From Pyropia yezoensis (taxonomy: Eukaryota; Rhodophyta; Bangiophyceae; Bangiales; Bangiaceae): DNA of 64,000 nt. The notes beneath the pieces are model-generated. The model searched no databases, had not been told where the DNA came from, and saw nothing but the letters and a program-made list of their open reading frames with translations. Where the stretch lies: positions 8,647,119-8,711,118 of the forward strand of contig CM020618.1 in NCBI GenBank assembly GCA_009829735.1, in the 5' to 3' direction. This document shows positions 19,652-29,993 of this stretch, piece by piece; within the stretch, counting starts at the first letter, position 1; every line of letters begins with the position of its first letter. A program made the position numbers and the translations under genes.

Positions 19652-20005
19652 ATATCAATAGCCGTGACAATGACGACTGCGGCGACCATCTACCTACATG
19701 GGCCTTGCGTGAATGGGTCGCGAGCTGCGACCCCCAGGCGGTCCCCACGTTAACAGAGAGGTGCCGCCATCCCCGTCGGCAGCCGCACCCCCGCGCAGGT
19801 TGCCGCCGCCGCACAGGCCGTGCAGGACCTCGCTGCGGTCGAGGCGCTGGCGGCCGCCGCGTCCACTGGCCAGGATAGGTCGAGAGCTCGGCACCAGGTC
19901 CCTACGTCAACAGAGAGGTCAGAATATTTTGGCCGGCTGAATTGGGAATCTCGTACGTGCATGGCACCTGAGCCGTCGCCATCTGCCCTCCGCCTGCTCT
20001 CCTGG

Positions 20006-22294
20006 TCACCCCCCCCGCGTCACCAAACGGTGATCCTGTTCATGCGTCATGCTGCCCCCCCCCCCTCCTTCCGCAACCCGCTGGGCCACCGCCGCCACCG
20101 CCGCCTTTGCCGCCCCAATCGCCCCGTCGTCGAGGCCCACCGCCCGCGCCTGAGCGTCGCGGCTCGCCTCGACGGCGGCCACGTCCACCCGCGGGGCCGA
20201 GTTGAAGCCAAAGACGATGGGCGGGCCGCCACCCGACGCCTCGTCGGCCGCAAACCCCCGGCCGTTGGGCGTCAGCGCCACCACGGGCGGTGCGTACGCG
20301 ACGCATGGGAGGTCCTGGATGTCCTTGACGAGGGCGTCAAAGACGTCGAGGCGGTCGTCGGGGGAGACCGGGAATCCCCGGTGGAATCCCGCATAGTCGT
20401 CGCCAAACAGTTCCTGGCGGTCAGCCCACCACGCGTCGACAAAGGCGTGGTGGGCGAAGAACGTTGGATCGCCTGGAGATATGCTAGTGGGGAGCATGTC
20501 CCCCACAGGCTGCGCTTCGACCGCTGCGCCGACCGCAACGTGGACGTCCCCGTGGATGCGCTCCGAGACAGAGGTGAAGTCGTCCCAGCTGCTGCTGCCC
20601 GAGCTCACCAGATTGCCCACAAACGCGGGGCTTGCAAAGCCCCGCCGCAGCATACCCCGCGAGGAGCGGGCGTAAAAGTTGCGCACCACACAGTGGGGCG
20701 TCTCCACCTCTGAGAAGGCCCCCTCAAACGGCCCGTCGGGGATGCACACGCCCGGGAAGGCGCCGCCCAGGAGGGTGGTGTTCCACACGTGGGACGCTGC
20801 CGGGTCGACCGCGTCAGACGTCCAGTCCCAGTAGGCGAGCGAGATGGACGGGTCGACGAGCGTCCGCAGCGCGTGCTCCAGTTCCACCAACAGCGCCCGG
20901 TGCCAGGGGAAGAATTGGGCCCCCCCGTGGGCCGCCCGCGTGTCGGCCATGTGGAGGCGCACAAACTGGGCGTGGACACCCGCGTCAATGAGCGCGCGCA
21001 TGCCGCCCATGAGCGTCGCCGCCTCGACGGGGGAGAGGTCGCGCAGCTCCTTGCGGGTTCGCCGGTTCGCAGCGGTGCACGAGCGGATGCCGTCGCCAAA
21101 GCGCCAGCGGACAGATGACAGGTCAGGGGGAGGGGTCATGGGCGCGGGCGTGGGCGTCTTAGCCGCCGTTGGTACAGCGGTTGGAGTGGGAGAGGGACTG
21201 GGGGAAGGGCTGGGTGAGGGGGAAGCTGTTGGCGCTGGCGACGCCGTTGGGGACGGTGACGGCGACGGCGTCTGGCGAGCAGTGGGCTCCTCAATGATCA
21301 CTACTGGGAGAAGCTCTACCGGCAGCTCTGTCGGCGTTGGAGATGCCGTTGGCAACGGCGATGGCGTCCGCCTCGGCGTCGTCGTGGGCCTCGGAGTCCG
21401 CCTCGGTTTCGGTGATGCAGACACCGTCGGCGATGGCGTCGACGTGGGCCTCGGAGGCCGCCTCAGTCTCGGTGATGCAGACACCGTCGGCGATGGCGTC
21501 GGCGTGGGCCTCGGCGTCCGCGTCGGCCTCAGCGATGGGGACGCCGTCGGCGATGGTGTCGGCGTGGGCCTCGGAGTCCGCCTCGGTCTTGGCGATGGGG
21601 ACGCCGTCGGCGATGGCGTCGACGTGAGCCTCGGAGTCCGCGTCGGCCTCAGCGATGGGGACGCCGTCGGCGATGGTGTCGGCGTGGGCCTCGGAGTCCG
21701 CCTCGGTCTTGGCGATGGGGACGCCGTCGGCGATGGCGTCGACGTGGGCCTCGGAGTCCGCCTCGGTCTTGGCGATGGGGACGCCGTCGGCGATGGCGTC
21801 GACGTGGGCCTCGGTGTCCGCCTCAGTCTCGGTGATGGAGACGGCGAAGTGGTCGGTCTGGACGTCCGCTTCGGCCCCCGTGAAGGAGACGGCGATGGGA
21901 AGAGCGTCGGCGAGGACGTTGGAGGCGGTGATGGCCTTGGCCTTGCCGTCCTTCTCGACATGGACGGGGCGTCGGTCGGTTCTTCAATAACGGACGACGA
22001 GAGAATGGCAATGGGCAGAGCGGTCGTGGTGACGGTTGCACTGGTCACTGACGGCACGACCACCTGACGGGCCAGCCCTGGCAGGTTCACCGCCGCTGTC
22101 ACCACCGCCGACACTGCCGCTGCCGACGCTGCCAACACCGCCGCTGCCGCGGCCACCGCTGCCGGCGCTGCCGCCGACAAACCGGGGACGGGCGGGAGCA
22201 GCTTGTGCCACACGTCGGTCGCAACAGTGACAGCCCCCACTGACAAGGCCGCGAGCGTCGCCCGCGTCACCCAGGGGGGGTGACGGCGCGCCAT
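20006..22294 (-). CDS. Tyrosinase-domain protein with a Ser/Thr/Pro repeat stalk, membrane-anchored or secreted
   Basis: A type-3 copper enzyme that would oxidise phenols to quinones. It is 762 residues from ATG 22,294; the frame is open further upstream but that part looks like GC-driven sequence. Residues 1-about 75 are basic and then hydrophobic/Ala-rich (signal anchor). About 100-385 is a Ser/Thr/Pro/Arg stalk containing 20-residue repeats. The tyrosinase core begins near 391. The copper-A site is HMADTRAAHGGAQFFPWH (three His, about 448-466). The copper-B site is HGDVH (about 582) plus SPGDPTFFAHHAFVD (about 605-620). All six expected His are present, as is YWDW. Stop at 20,006. The enzyme domain looks intact and may act at the cell surface or in the wall. 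Intronless. Confidence 0.88.
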   Translation of the reverse strand: MARRHPPWVTRATLAALSVGAVTVATDVWHKLLPPVPGLSAAAPAAVAAAAAVLAASAAAVSAVVTAAVNLPGLARQVVVPSVTSATVTTTALPIAILSSSVIEEPTDAPSMSRRTARPRPSPPPTSSPTLFPSPSPSRGPKRTSRPTTSPSPSPRLRRTPRPTSTPSPTASPSPRPRRTPRPTSTPSPTASPSPRPRRTPRPTPTPSPTASPSLRPTRTPRLTSTPSPTASPSPRPRRTPRPTPTPSPTASPSLRPTRTPRPTPTPSPTVSASPRLRRPPRPTSTPSPTVSASPKPRRTPRPTTTPRRTPSPLPTASPTPTELPVELLPVVIIEEPTARQTPSPSPSPTASPAPTASPSPSPSPSPSPTPTAVPTAAKTPTPAPMTPPPDLSSVRWRFGDGIRSCTAANRRTRKELRDLSPVEAATLMGGMRALIDAGVHAQFVRLHMADTRAAHGGAQFFPWHRALLVELEHALRTLVDPSISLAYWDWTSDAVDPAASHVWNTTLLGGAFPGVCIPDGPFEGAFSEVETPHCVVRNFYARSSRGMLRRGFASPAFVGNLVSSGSSSWDDFTSVSERIHGDVHVAVGAAVEAQPVGDMLPTSISPGDPTFFAHHAFVDAWWADRQELFGDDYAGFHRGFPVSPDDRLDVFDALVKDIQDLPCVAYAPPVVALTPNGRGFAADEASGGGPPIVFGFNSAPRVDVAAVEASRDAQARAVGLDDGAIGAAKAAVAAVAQRVAEGGGGGSMTHEQDHRLVTRGG
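21361..21840 (-). repeat. 60-bp coding minisatellite in the tyrosinase stalk (about 8 units)
   Basis: Eight consecutive 60-bp units in perfect register encode 20-residue repeats of the type TPRPTSTPSPTASPSP with Arg pairs. Units alternate between a few near-identical variants, a sign of recent unequal exchange. The period keeps the reading frame. Such segments in extracellular proteins are often O-glycosylated; that is inference here. Confidence 0.93.
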
Positions 22295-23886
22295 GCCACG
22301 TGGGAAAAAAGGGTCGGAACCGCCTGCGCCGCCGCCCCCCCGGTCCGTCCATCCACCAGTCCCAGCCACCGCCGCCACAGTCGCTGCGGCCGCCACCACA
22401 GCCGCTGCCGCCGCCACCGCCGCTGCTACTTGCCTCCCAAGGACCACACCAGGGGGGGCGGAGGGCGGTGGCGGTGGTGGCGGTGTGGGCGGGTGTGCGG
22501 CCGCCGCCTGCAGATCGAGCGCCTGGGGAGGGGGGTAGGGGGCATGGGGGGGGTACGGGGAAGCCCCGCGTTGACGATTCCGGCCGGCTGCCGGCTGCGC
22601 CACTCGACGTGGACGCACAACCACTCTTGACGGGCCGCCACCCGGAACCGCGCGCGCCGGCGACGTCTGGGACGGGGAAAAGGCGGTGGAGGAGGGGTGT
22701 GGTCTGCCCGCTGCGAAGGGCGCGCCGGCGTGGCCACCGGCTCGTAATGGCAACGCGGCGGTCACGGGCGGCCGCGGCCGGCAGTCGGCCCGGCCGGCGC
22801 GGCACGCGTAGAGTGCGCCGGTGGGCCTTACAATGACAGTGGCCTCGGCGTGAGAAAAGCGGGGGGGCACGTGCCGTGGGGCGATCGAGGTGTCCCCCCG
22901 CTTGCCGCCCCTCCCCCCGCCTACCGCCCTCCTCCCCCCCCCCAGCCAGTTGCAACTGCCCAGCACTGCAGTGGGCCGGGCCGGTCTGCTCACGCTCCCC
23001 CCCCCCATGTGTCGCCACGAGCAGGCGGCACAGGTGCGGATCTGTAGAGTAGACACCGAAAAGAAAAAAAAAGAAACGGCAGTTGTCGACGGCCTCCACT
23101 GGTGGGAGCCACATTCAAGGATGGGGGCACGGCGCCGCACCACTCCTCCTCCCCCTCCTCCTCCCCTCCTGCCAGCCTCCATCCACCTCCAGTGTCACAC
23201 TCCCCACGGTGGGGCGCGCAGACACGGGGAGCCACCGTTGCGCGGTGTTGCCGCCCAAGTATTTACCTGACCCAGCGGCCGCGGGTGCTTCCGGGATCTG
23301 TGGGCGCGGCAGTGCTCCGACGTTGAGGTCCGCGAGATCAGCTGGTGGCCCCATACGATGGGCACTCCAAAGATAGTGACCCCCTTCCCACGAACATGCA
23401 TCGCGAGGTGCGCAGCCGCCCACACGCTGGCAGCCGCTGCGGCGGTGGACGCGGGCGAGAGACGCTGGCCAGCAGCGCATGCCCCTTCCGCCCCCACCAC
23501 GTCGTCGTCTCGGGAGCTTCTACGCCATTACTAAAGCGTTCGTAAATGCTGTACAAACTATCTGTCAAGTTCATTGTATGAATACTACGTAATAGTATAT
23601 TTTGTTGGATAGGGTTCCCAGTATTCACAGTACTGTACACAGGCAGATGCTCTGAGCGCAATTCAAGTGTTACGTTGGTGTGGTTCGCGGCTGCGGGGGT
23701 GGCCGGCGTCCCAGGCGAGCGAACACTGGCGACGATAGCGGACCGTGCGGAAGCAGACCATGTGTGGGCGCGCCTAGCCCCGCGTCGTCGTACAGCTACC
23801 TACTGCCTTCGTGTTGGGCAACGACTCGACGTACGTCCTCCTGCAATGGGCGCGCCCCCCCCTGCCGCGTGATCCCCACCTCCGCG
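22295..23886. other. Intergenic region between divergent tyrosinase and kinase-like genes
   Basis: GC-rich to 23,500, with GCC-triplet runs near 22,370-22,440. 23,500-23,660 is distinctly AT-rich. The two genes are transcribed away from each other, so promoters should lie here. No element was identified with confidence. Confidence 0.45.
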
Positions 23887-25684
23887 ATGGCGACGCGTCG
23901 GCCTCCCCCCCCCACCTCGCCAGACCCCCCCCCCGCCGCTGCCGAGGAGGAGGACGAGGGGAACCAGCTGGAGGTCGGTCGTGTCCTGCCTGCTACCGGC
24001 CTATTTACCGTCTTTCGCGCCACCTTGGGGCGGGGCGACGGGGACGCCGCGCAGCCCCTGGACGTGGCGGTCAAGGTGCTGCCCATCCACCGGCCAGCGG
24101 CGGGGGCGCTCCTGCGGGAGCTGGCGCCGTTGGCGGTTGCTGCGGTGCACCCCCACCTCGTGCCGTACGTGGCGCTCTTTCGCCGCAGCCGGGAGGTGTG
24201 GGTGGCGTCCCGCTACGAGACCGGCGGCACCGTCGCGGCGGCGGCGGCGGCGGCCGGCGGGCTGGTCGAGCCCGCCCTCGTGGCCGCCCTGCGGCCAGCC
24301 GTGGCAGGCCTGGCCTTCCTCCACGCTGAACTGGGGATTGTGCACGGGGCGGTCAAGGCGACCAACCTGCTCGTCGGCGCCTCCGGCGCGGTCGGCTGGA
24401 CCGACTATGGGGTGGCCGCCTTCCTGGCCGCCGCCCTTGCTGACCGGGCCTGCTCCCCAGCGTCGCCGGCAGGGGCGAACGACGCGCCCGGGGGGGCATA
24501 CGGTGAGGAGGGCTGGGGGGGGTGGGCGGTGCCCCCAGAGCGCCGCGGCTGGCTGCCGGGGGGGGCGGTGGGGGTGGCCGGGGGGGGGGGGGGCGGGGGG
24601 GGGGGGGTCGGCGCCGCCGCTGCCGCCGCCGCCGCCACGGCTGCTGCCGCGACCGCCACTGCCGCTGCCGCGGCTGCGGCGGTTGCGGCTGCGCCGGGCC
24701 AGGGCGCCCCGCCACCCGCCCCCGGCGAGGCGCCCCCGCCCGCCACAGGGGCGGGCGCCGCCGAAATGGCGGCCGAGGTGTGGGAGCTGGGCGTCCTTGC
24801 CGTGGAGCTGGCCACGGGTGGCCCGCCGCCGCCGCCGCCACCACCACTGTGGACGGCAGCTGGCAGCGGCGGCGGCGGCGGTGGCGGCGGTGGTGGTGGT
24901 GGGGGTGGTGGTGGCGGTGGTGGTGGTGGTGGCGGCGGCGGCGGCGGCGGTGGAGGGGGGGGGGGGCGGGGGGGACGGGGCGGCTCCCCCTCGGGGCCCG
25001 CCTCTACCGGGCGGGCGCCCGTGGTCCGTCCACCTGCACTCCTTCCTAGCCGCTTGCCTGGACCCGTCGTCGGCCACGCGGGCGACGGCGGTGGAGCTGG
25101 AACGCCATCCGCTGCTGGCAGGAGGGGGAGAGGCGGAGCAGGAGCTGGCCCTGCGGACGGCTGTCATAGCGGCGGGGGGCGTGGTCGTGGGGCTGCCCGC
25201 GCCGCCGCCATCAGCACCATCCGCTCCTCGCCGCGGGGGCGGCTACGACACTGTCAGTGGCGGGGGGGGCGACGGCAGCGGCAGCGACGACGAGCTGCCG
25301 CCCCCCCCCCCCCCCCCCCCACCCCTGTACGACCCCACTGACCCCGTCGCGGCGCTCCACCGGCAGCTGGCCTCCCTCCGCACCCCCTACATCCCGATCG
25401 ATGTCCTGACGCGAGTGGCGGTTGCGGCGCCCGCCGACATGGGCGACCATGACGCCGACGGCGTGTGTGCGGTGGGCGGCTCGGCGGCTGCTGGGGCGGG
25501 CCGCTTCCCCCCACCCCGGGGGGCGGTGGAGATGGCGCTGACGGCGGTCGCCGGCGCGCCCGCCGCACGGTCGGCGGCTGCGGGGACGAGTGTGGCCGCC
25601 GCGTCGGCGGCGGGGATGGCTGAGGGGGCGGACGACGCGGCCGTGCGCGTGCTGCTCCGCATGATGCACCGGATGCGGCACTGA
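23887..25684 (+). CDS. STE20-like protein kinase homologue, probably a pseudokinase, with an apparent frameshift
   Basis: Start at ATG 23,887 after a C-rich leader. Kinase landmarks in order: a weak nucleotide loop (TGLFTVFRA), the lysine motif VAVKVL (about 24,070), a catalytic loop reading HGAVKATN where HRDxKxxN is expected, DYG in place of DFG, and AAEVWELGVLAVELATGGPP matching the helix after the activation loop. In the next frame comes FLAACLDPSSATRATAVELE, the subdomain XI region. The HRD catalytic Asp is absent, so phosphotransfer is doubtful. The frame changes between about 24,950 and 24,990 in a GGT/GGC/poly-G run. The activation segment is also interrupted by Gly/Ala simple sequence. 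After the kinase domain a Pro-rich linker leads to SLRTPYIPIDVL and the stop at 25,684. The shift may be a sequencing error. Confidence 0.7.
24866..24979 (+). repeat. GGC/GGT trinucleotide and G-run tract inside the kinase-like gene
   Basis: About 110 bases of (GGC/GGT)n followed by G runs, coding polyglycine in one frame. The two kinase-domain frames meet here, so the tract is the likely site of the indel. Confidence 0.9.
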
Positions 25685-27322
25685 TACTGGTGGGGAGGGG
25701 GGGGGGGGGGGGGGGGGGGGGTGGGGGAGCTCGGGGTGAATGGGTCAGGGTGAGTGACAGTGCCCTGCGGGCGTGCTGTGCCAACGTGTAGTCCCGCCAC
25801 TGTCCAGCATGTTGGTCAGGACGCTGTGGCTGTACATATGGTCACCGCGGACCGGCACATCAGCCGCTTGGGACTCAGGCTCCCCCGCCTATCGCCTGCT
25901 GAGGGGCGAGTCCCTTGCCCTGGGGGGGGTCGTTGGCAGACGGTGAAGGCGAGCGCTGCCTCGTTTGCTATCGTCAGGGCCTGGTTGGGGTGGGTTTGCC
26001 CCTATGCTGGGCAGTCCCTCTGCTGCGCCTTGGAAGCGAGGCCGTCGCGCCGAGGCACGGCGCCACGCGCCGAGGCACGACGGCCTCGCTCCCCAGGCCG
26101 TGTGAGGCGCCAGTCTCCCGCTGCCGCGGACGGGTGCGGGCGGGGGGAAGCCGCGTGCGCATCCCATGGGGCGTGGTCGCGCCCCCCGAGGAGGCGGTCG
26201 GTTGGTCGCCCCCCGCCCCTGTTAACGTGGGGACCTTCAGCTCCCCGAGCCAGTCGCACCCGTCCTGTGGCGTAGTTGGCTTTGAGCCTATCAACACCCC
26301 TCCCACCAGCCGCGCCCGATTGCGGCACGTGCCGCAAATGGGCGTGCGCACGAGGCCTGCCCCCTCTATCTTCCCCCCCCCCCCCCCCCCCCCCCCCCAC
26401 TTCTCCTTGCGGTCGCGCCGCGGCGGTCCCCTTCCACCCCGCGTCCGCGGATGGATGCTGTGGCGTGGCGACCCCTCTCACTCGACCCTTCCCCCCAAAT
26501 CGGCCGTGCGCCGCCGTGCGCTGCGGGTGCATTGTCGGGCTCGCGACTTGCACGCGGCTGGGGCGCGGCTGGCCAGCTGGCCAGCTGCAGCTGTGGCTGC
26601 GGCGGCTCGCAGCGGCGTGGCCCCACGCAGGGAATGGTCATTGACCCCAGCTGCACCGGTTTTGATTGACGTTGAGTGGGGGATCCCGCCCATTCGGGCT
26701 GATCCCCAGGGTTTCTCGCCCCGCGCCCCACCCCCCCACACCTCACTTCTGGGGGGACGGGAGCCGCCCCAGCCGCGGCGGCCCCCACCCACCCACCGCC
26801 TCGCATCCCCCCCCTCCCCAGTGGAGTCCCCGCCCACCTCTGGCCACCCAGGCCGCGCCGCTGGGGTCAGCCGCGCCCCCTGCCCATGGCGCGCGCCCCG
26901 TGCGCGTACCTGCTGCGGCCCTCCTCCCACGGCGGTGCCTTTTTTCCCTTTCTTTCTTCTGTGCGGGCCTATTGACTCGGCGGGACAGTCGTCGCTCCTG
27001 CTAGAGCTCTTGGCGCGGCTGCCCCCCGCGCAGCGCCCGTACCCCCCTGACGCACGCCGGCCCGCCCCCGTCCCGTGTAGGTCGACCTCCACACCCGGCC
27101 GCTCCTCACCGTAACGGCGTCGTCGTGTCTGGTCGACACACAGTTTACCCCCGCCGTCACCTCGCCGCCGCGTTGCTGACTGTACCCCCCCCATTTCCCC
27201 TGCCCCCGCTGCGTCGGTCTGCCCTCCTTCCTTCCCCCACGGCGGTGCTCCTCCCCCGGCGCTGCCCACCTACGCTTGGTGCCTGCTGCTGCTGCTGCCG
27301 TCCCTACCGGCCGGCCGCCGCC
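25685..27322. other. Intergenic region with long G and C tracts
   Basis: Holds a 25-G run (25,697-25,721), a 26-C run (26,373-26,398) and a perfect hairpin at 26,035-26,090. No coding segment with recognisable motifs. Open frames on both strands are low-complexity. Confidence 0.5.
26035..26090. repeat. Perfect 13-bp inverted repeat with a repeated loop
   Basis: AGCGAGGCCGTCG (26,035-26,047) and its exact complement CGACGGCCTCGCT (26,078-26,090) enclose 30 bases that contain CGCCGAGGCAC twice. The arms can form a stable hairpin. Role unknown. Confidence 0.8.
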
Positions 27323-28715
27323 ATGAGCCCGCCGCCAGTCCCCAGTGAGGGGCTGCTGCACGGCGCTGCCGCCCTCATCAGTGACCTCGATGGCACGGTA
27401 CGTTTTCCGGGTGGGGGGGGGGGGAGGTGGGGCGACGGGGGGCGGCTGGCGTTTTGGCTGCCCGCGTGCTATTCTGCGCACCGCTTTCTGTCGTGCGGCT
27501 CGCTCACGTTGGAACGGTCAAGGGACCGGCGAACCGATTGGGGGGCGGGGTGGGGGGTGGGCTCTATCACCCAACACTTGTGCACGGGGTGGTTGTCTCA
27601 CATGCGCTGGTGGGGCTCTCCTGCTTGTCCCTTTTGTTTGTTCTTGTGTGTGGGCGGGCTGTGTGGTATTCTCTTTGCTGTGCGATGCCCCCCCCACGGG
27701 GCTGCATTTTGATCTTTCGGGCGACCGTGACTGGTACGCGGACGATGGGCAGCTCACGGAGACGGAGCTACTCAAGGCCATGTCCTACGCCCGCGTCATG
27801 GCCACGTTTTTTGACTGCCGTCAACCCGACGCGATGCGCATCCTTGCGTGTGAGGACGCGGACATCCCCGCGCTGTCCAAGCGTGTACGCAAGGCGGTGA
27901 CGTCGGCGGAGCACAAGCTGTCGATTCCGCCCCCCCCCCAGTCGTCGGACGCGCCGTCCTCTGCACCCCACAAGGCATGCAACTCTCAAATGGTGGTGGA
28001 CGCGGCCCTCTCTGTTTTTCTTGCCAACGTGGGTGCCACCTCCCGCATGGTGTGCGAGGCTCTCCTCCGCACCCTCCACCTGTCTTCCGAGGGCAACCCC
28101 GCGTTTGCGGCTGCCAAGGCGCGGCTATCGTCGACCACGGAGGGTGGCGTCTCCGACGACTGGCGGGTCCTCTACCTGCTGCGCAAGGAGCAATACTATG
28201 CCCACTTTGCGTCGGCCGCCAACCTCCGTGCCTGTGCGTACAGCCGCAACCTGCGGGTGGTCCGCTCCGTGGCAGAAGCGGGTGACGGCCAAGGCCCTGC
28301 ACTGCCCGTCGCAGTGGCCACCAGCTCCTCCACCTCTGATGCCACGCGGGTGCTCGGGGCACTCGGCCTGTCTGACGTTGTCCAGGTGGTTGTGGGTGCC
28401 GACCAGGTGCAGGAGCCCAAGCCCGCGCCCGAGGCCTACGAGCTCGCCGCTGCCAAGCTTGGCGTCGATGTCCGCGGGTGCGTGGTGCTGGAAGACTCCC
28501 TCAATGGGCTGAGGTCGGGTGTGGCAGCGGGGGCCAAGGTTGTGGCCGTGCCGACCGTGTTTACCGAAGCCGCTGTGCGGAAGCAGACGGTCCTGCCGCA
28601 AGAATACTGCGTGTATGGGGTGGAGGATGGGCCAGACGGGGAGGCTGCGCTTCGTTCTGTCCTCCGCCGCCGAGCAGGGGAGTGCGCGGCGTACCTGGCG
28701 GAAAAGGCGAGCTAG
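27323..28715 (+). CDS. HAD-superfamily hydrolase (beta-phosphoglucomutase/CbbY-like), two exons
   Basis: A phosphatase or phosphomutase of the HAD family; substrate not predictable. Exon 1 is 27,323-27,397 and ends in the nucleophile motif ISDLDGT. The intron is 27,398-27,752 (355 bp; donor GTACGT, acceptor GGGCAG, phase 0). Exon 2 is 27,753-28,715. Joining restores DLDGT followed by LTETELL, the usual motif I context. Total 345 residues. Motif II is the Thr/Ser stretch VAVATSSS, motif III EPKPAPEAYELAA, and motif IV VLEDSLNGLRSGVAAG. A cap domain lies between motifs I and II. It is longer than bacterial relatives (about 220 residues) through a Ser/Pro insert. The intron has no other AG between donor and acceptor over its last 150 bases, which supports the model. 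Confidence 0.85.
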
Positions 28716-29993
28716 TATATGGTTGTAAATGGGCGGCAGTGCACTGGTGCGCAGCTCCTCAAAGCGTTGGGGCGGGTGGCGGAATACAGCCGCAGTGGGG
28801 CCTCAATGGCAATGGCCCTGCCGCACGTCCCGCCACGTTGCAGAAAACAAATTTACGGACAACTCTTGCCCGGGGATCATCCGCTGAGAGACCGCCCACG
28901 GTTCGACCCGAGTGCGATGCCAAAGCCGGCTCATCATGATCGTGAGCGTGACGCCGCAGCCGCCCCCTTCTGCCCCCTTACCTGTCGGGAGCGCTCTCTC
29001 TTCGGCAATAGGCACGAGCATGGACCTGCCGCAGCCGCTGTAGCCTGTGTCGGGCTCTCTCCACCTGCCCGCCCCTCACGATGACTCTACATTGCGGGTG
29101 GTGGACACTGGCCCCCGCACGGTGGCGATTCATGATTCATGGCGGTGGGAGGACACCGGCCTCAGTCCATCGTCACGGTGGGGTGCGGCGCGCGGGTTGA
29201 ACTTGTTTTGGGGCGCCTGCGGTCGTCATCGTGTCGGCAGGAGTTGGATGCCCAATCGGGATGGGTCGCTCCATGTGTCCGACAGGGGATAGCCCCGTCT
29301 TCCCGATTGTTGCGCGCGCAACGCTTCGGGCTGTCAAGTATGACTGGCTCCCGCGAGGGCTCTCCGCCTTGCTGCGCACCAGCCTGCTGCCCTGTATTGC
29401 TACTGCAGCGGTCGACGTTCGTCGCTCCCCCTCCTGTGGGCCCCGTCGCGCGGTTGCTCGCGTTGCGACGGCGGGTGTGTGTAGTGTCAACCCCTGGCGT
29501 ACTGCCGCCGCCGGAGCCGCCTCCTTTCTTTGGACGCCGTGAGGGCCGGGTCCTCTCGATGAGCTCCCCCGTTTGCCACGCAACTCGTCGGCGTGTCGGT
29601 GATGCCCGGGCTCTAGCGAGGGCCCTCCGCCTGAGCAGGCCAACCCGGTCCGCCCCGTTGCTGCTGGAACGGTCGACGCTGGCCGCCCTCGGTCTGGTGG
29701 ACTCCGTTGCGCGGTTTGTCACGCGATGGCGGCGGGTGTGGTAGCAGTCCTTGGCGTACGGCCACCGCCGGCGCCTCTTCTTGGTGCCCGACTTAGCGCA
29801 GGGCCGTGTCCACTCTTTAGGCAAGCCGTGTGCGACGACCGTCTGGCGTCGTGTGCCGCGGCAAAGTGGGTTGCTGTTTCGCACGCGGCCGAGCGGGTCG
29901 CTGTTGCGACCGCGGCCGAGGGGTCGCTATTGTGAACACGGCGCCGCACGTTTGGAGAAGGTGTATGCCTAGTTCCTGCTCGTGTGGCCTGGC
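28716..29993. other. Intergenic region with a diverged tandem duplication
   Basis: About 29,340-29,590 and 29,605-29,850 are imperfect direct copies offset by about 257-263 bp. They share GAGGGCTCTCCGCC-type, GGTCGACG and GGCGTACTGCCGCC-type words in the same order. No gene motif is seen in either. Confidence 0.5.

Noticed and set aside
20844-22067. Plus-strand Gly/Asp/Val-rich 407-codon frame
   Set aside because: It is the complement of the tyrosinase stalk repeats. The six copper-binding His make the minus strand the coding one.
27711-27752. HAD exon 2 starting near LHFDLSGDRDW
   Set aside because: There is no AG dinucleotide from about 27,600 to 27,750, so no acceptor exists there. The AG at 27,751-27,752 restores the motif I context in frame.
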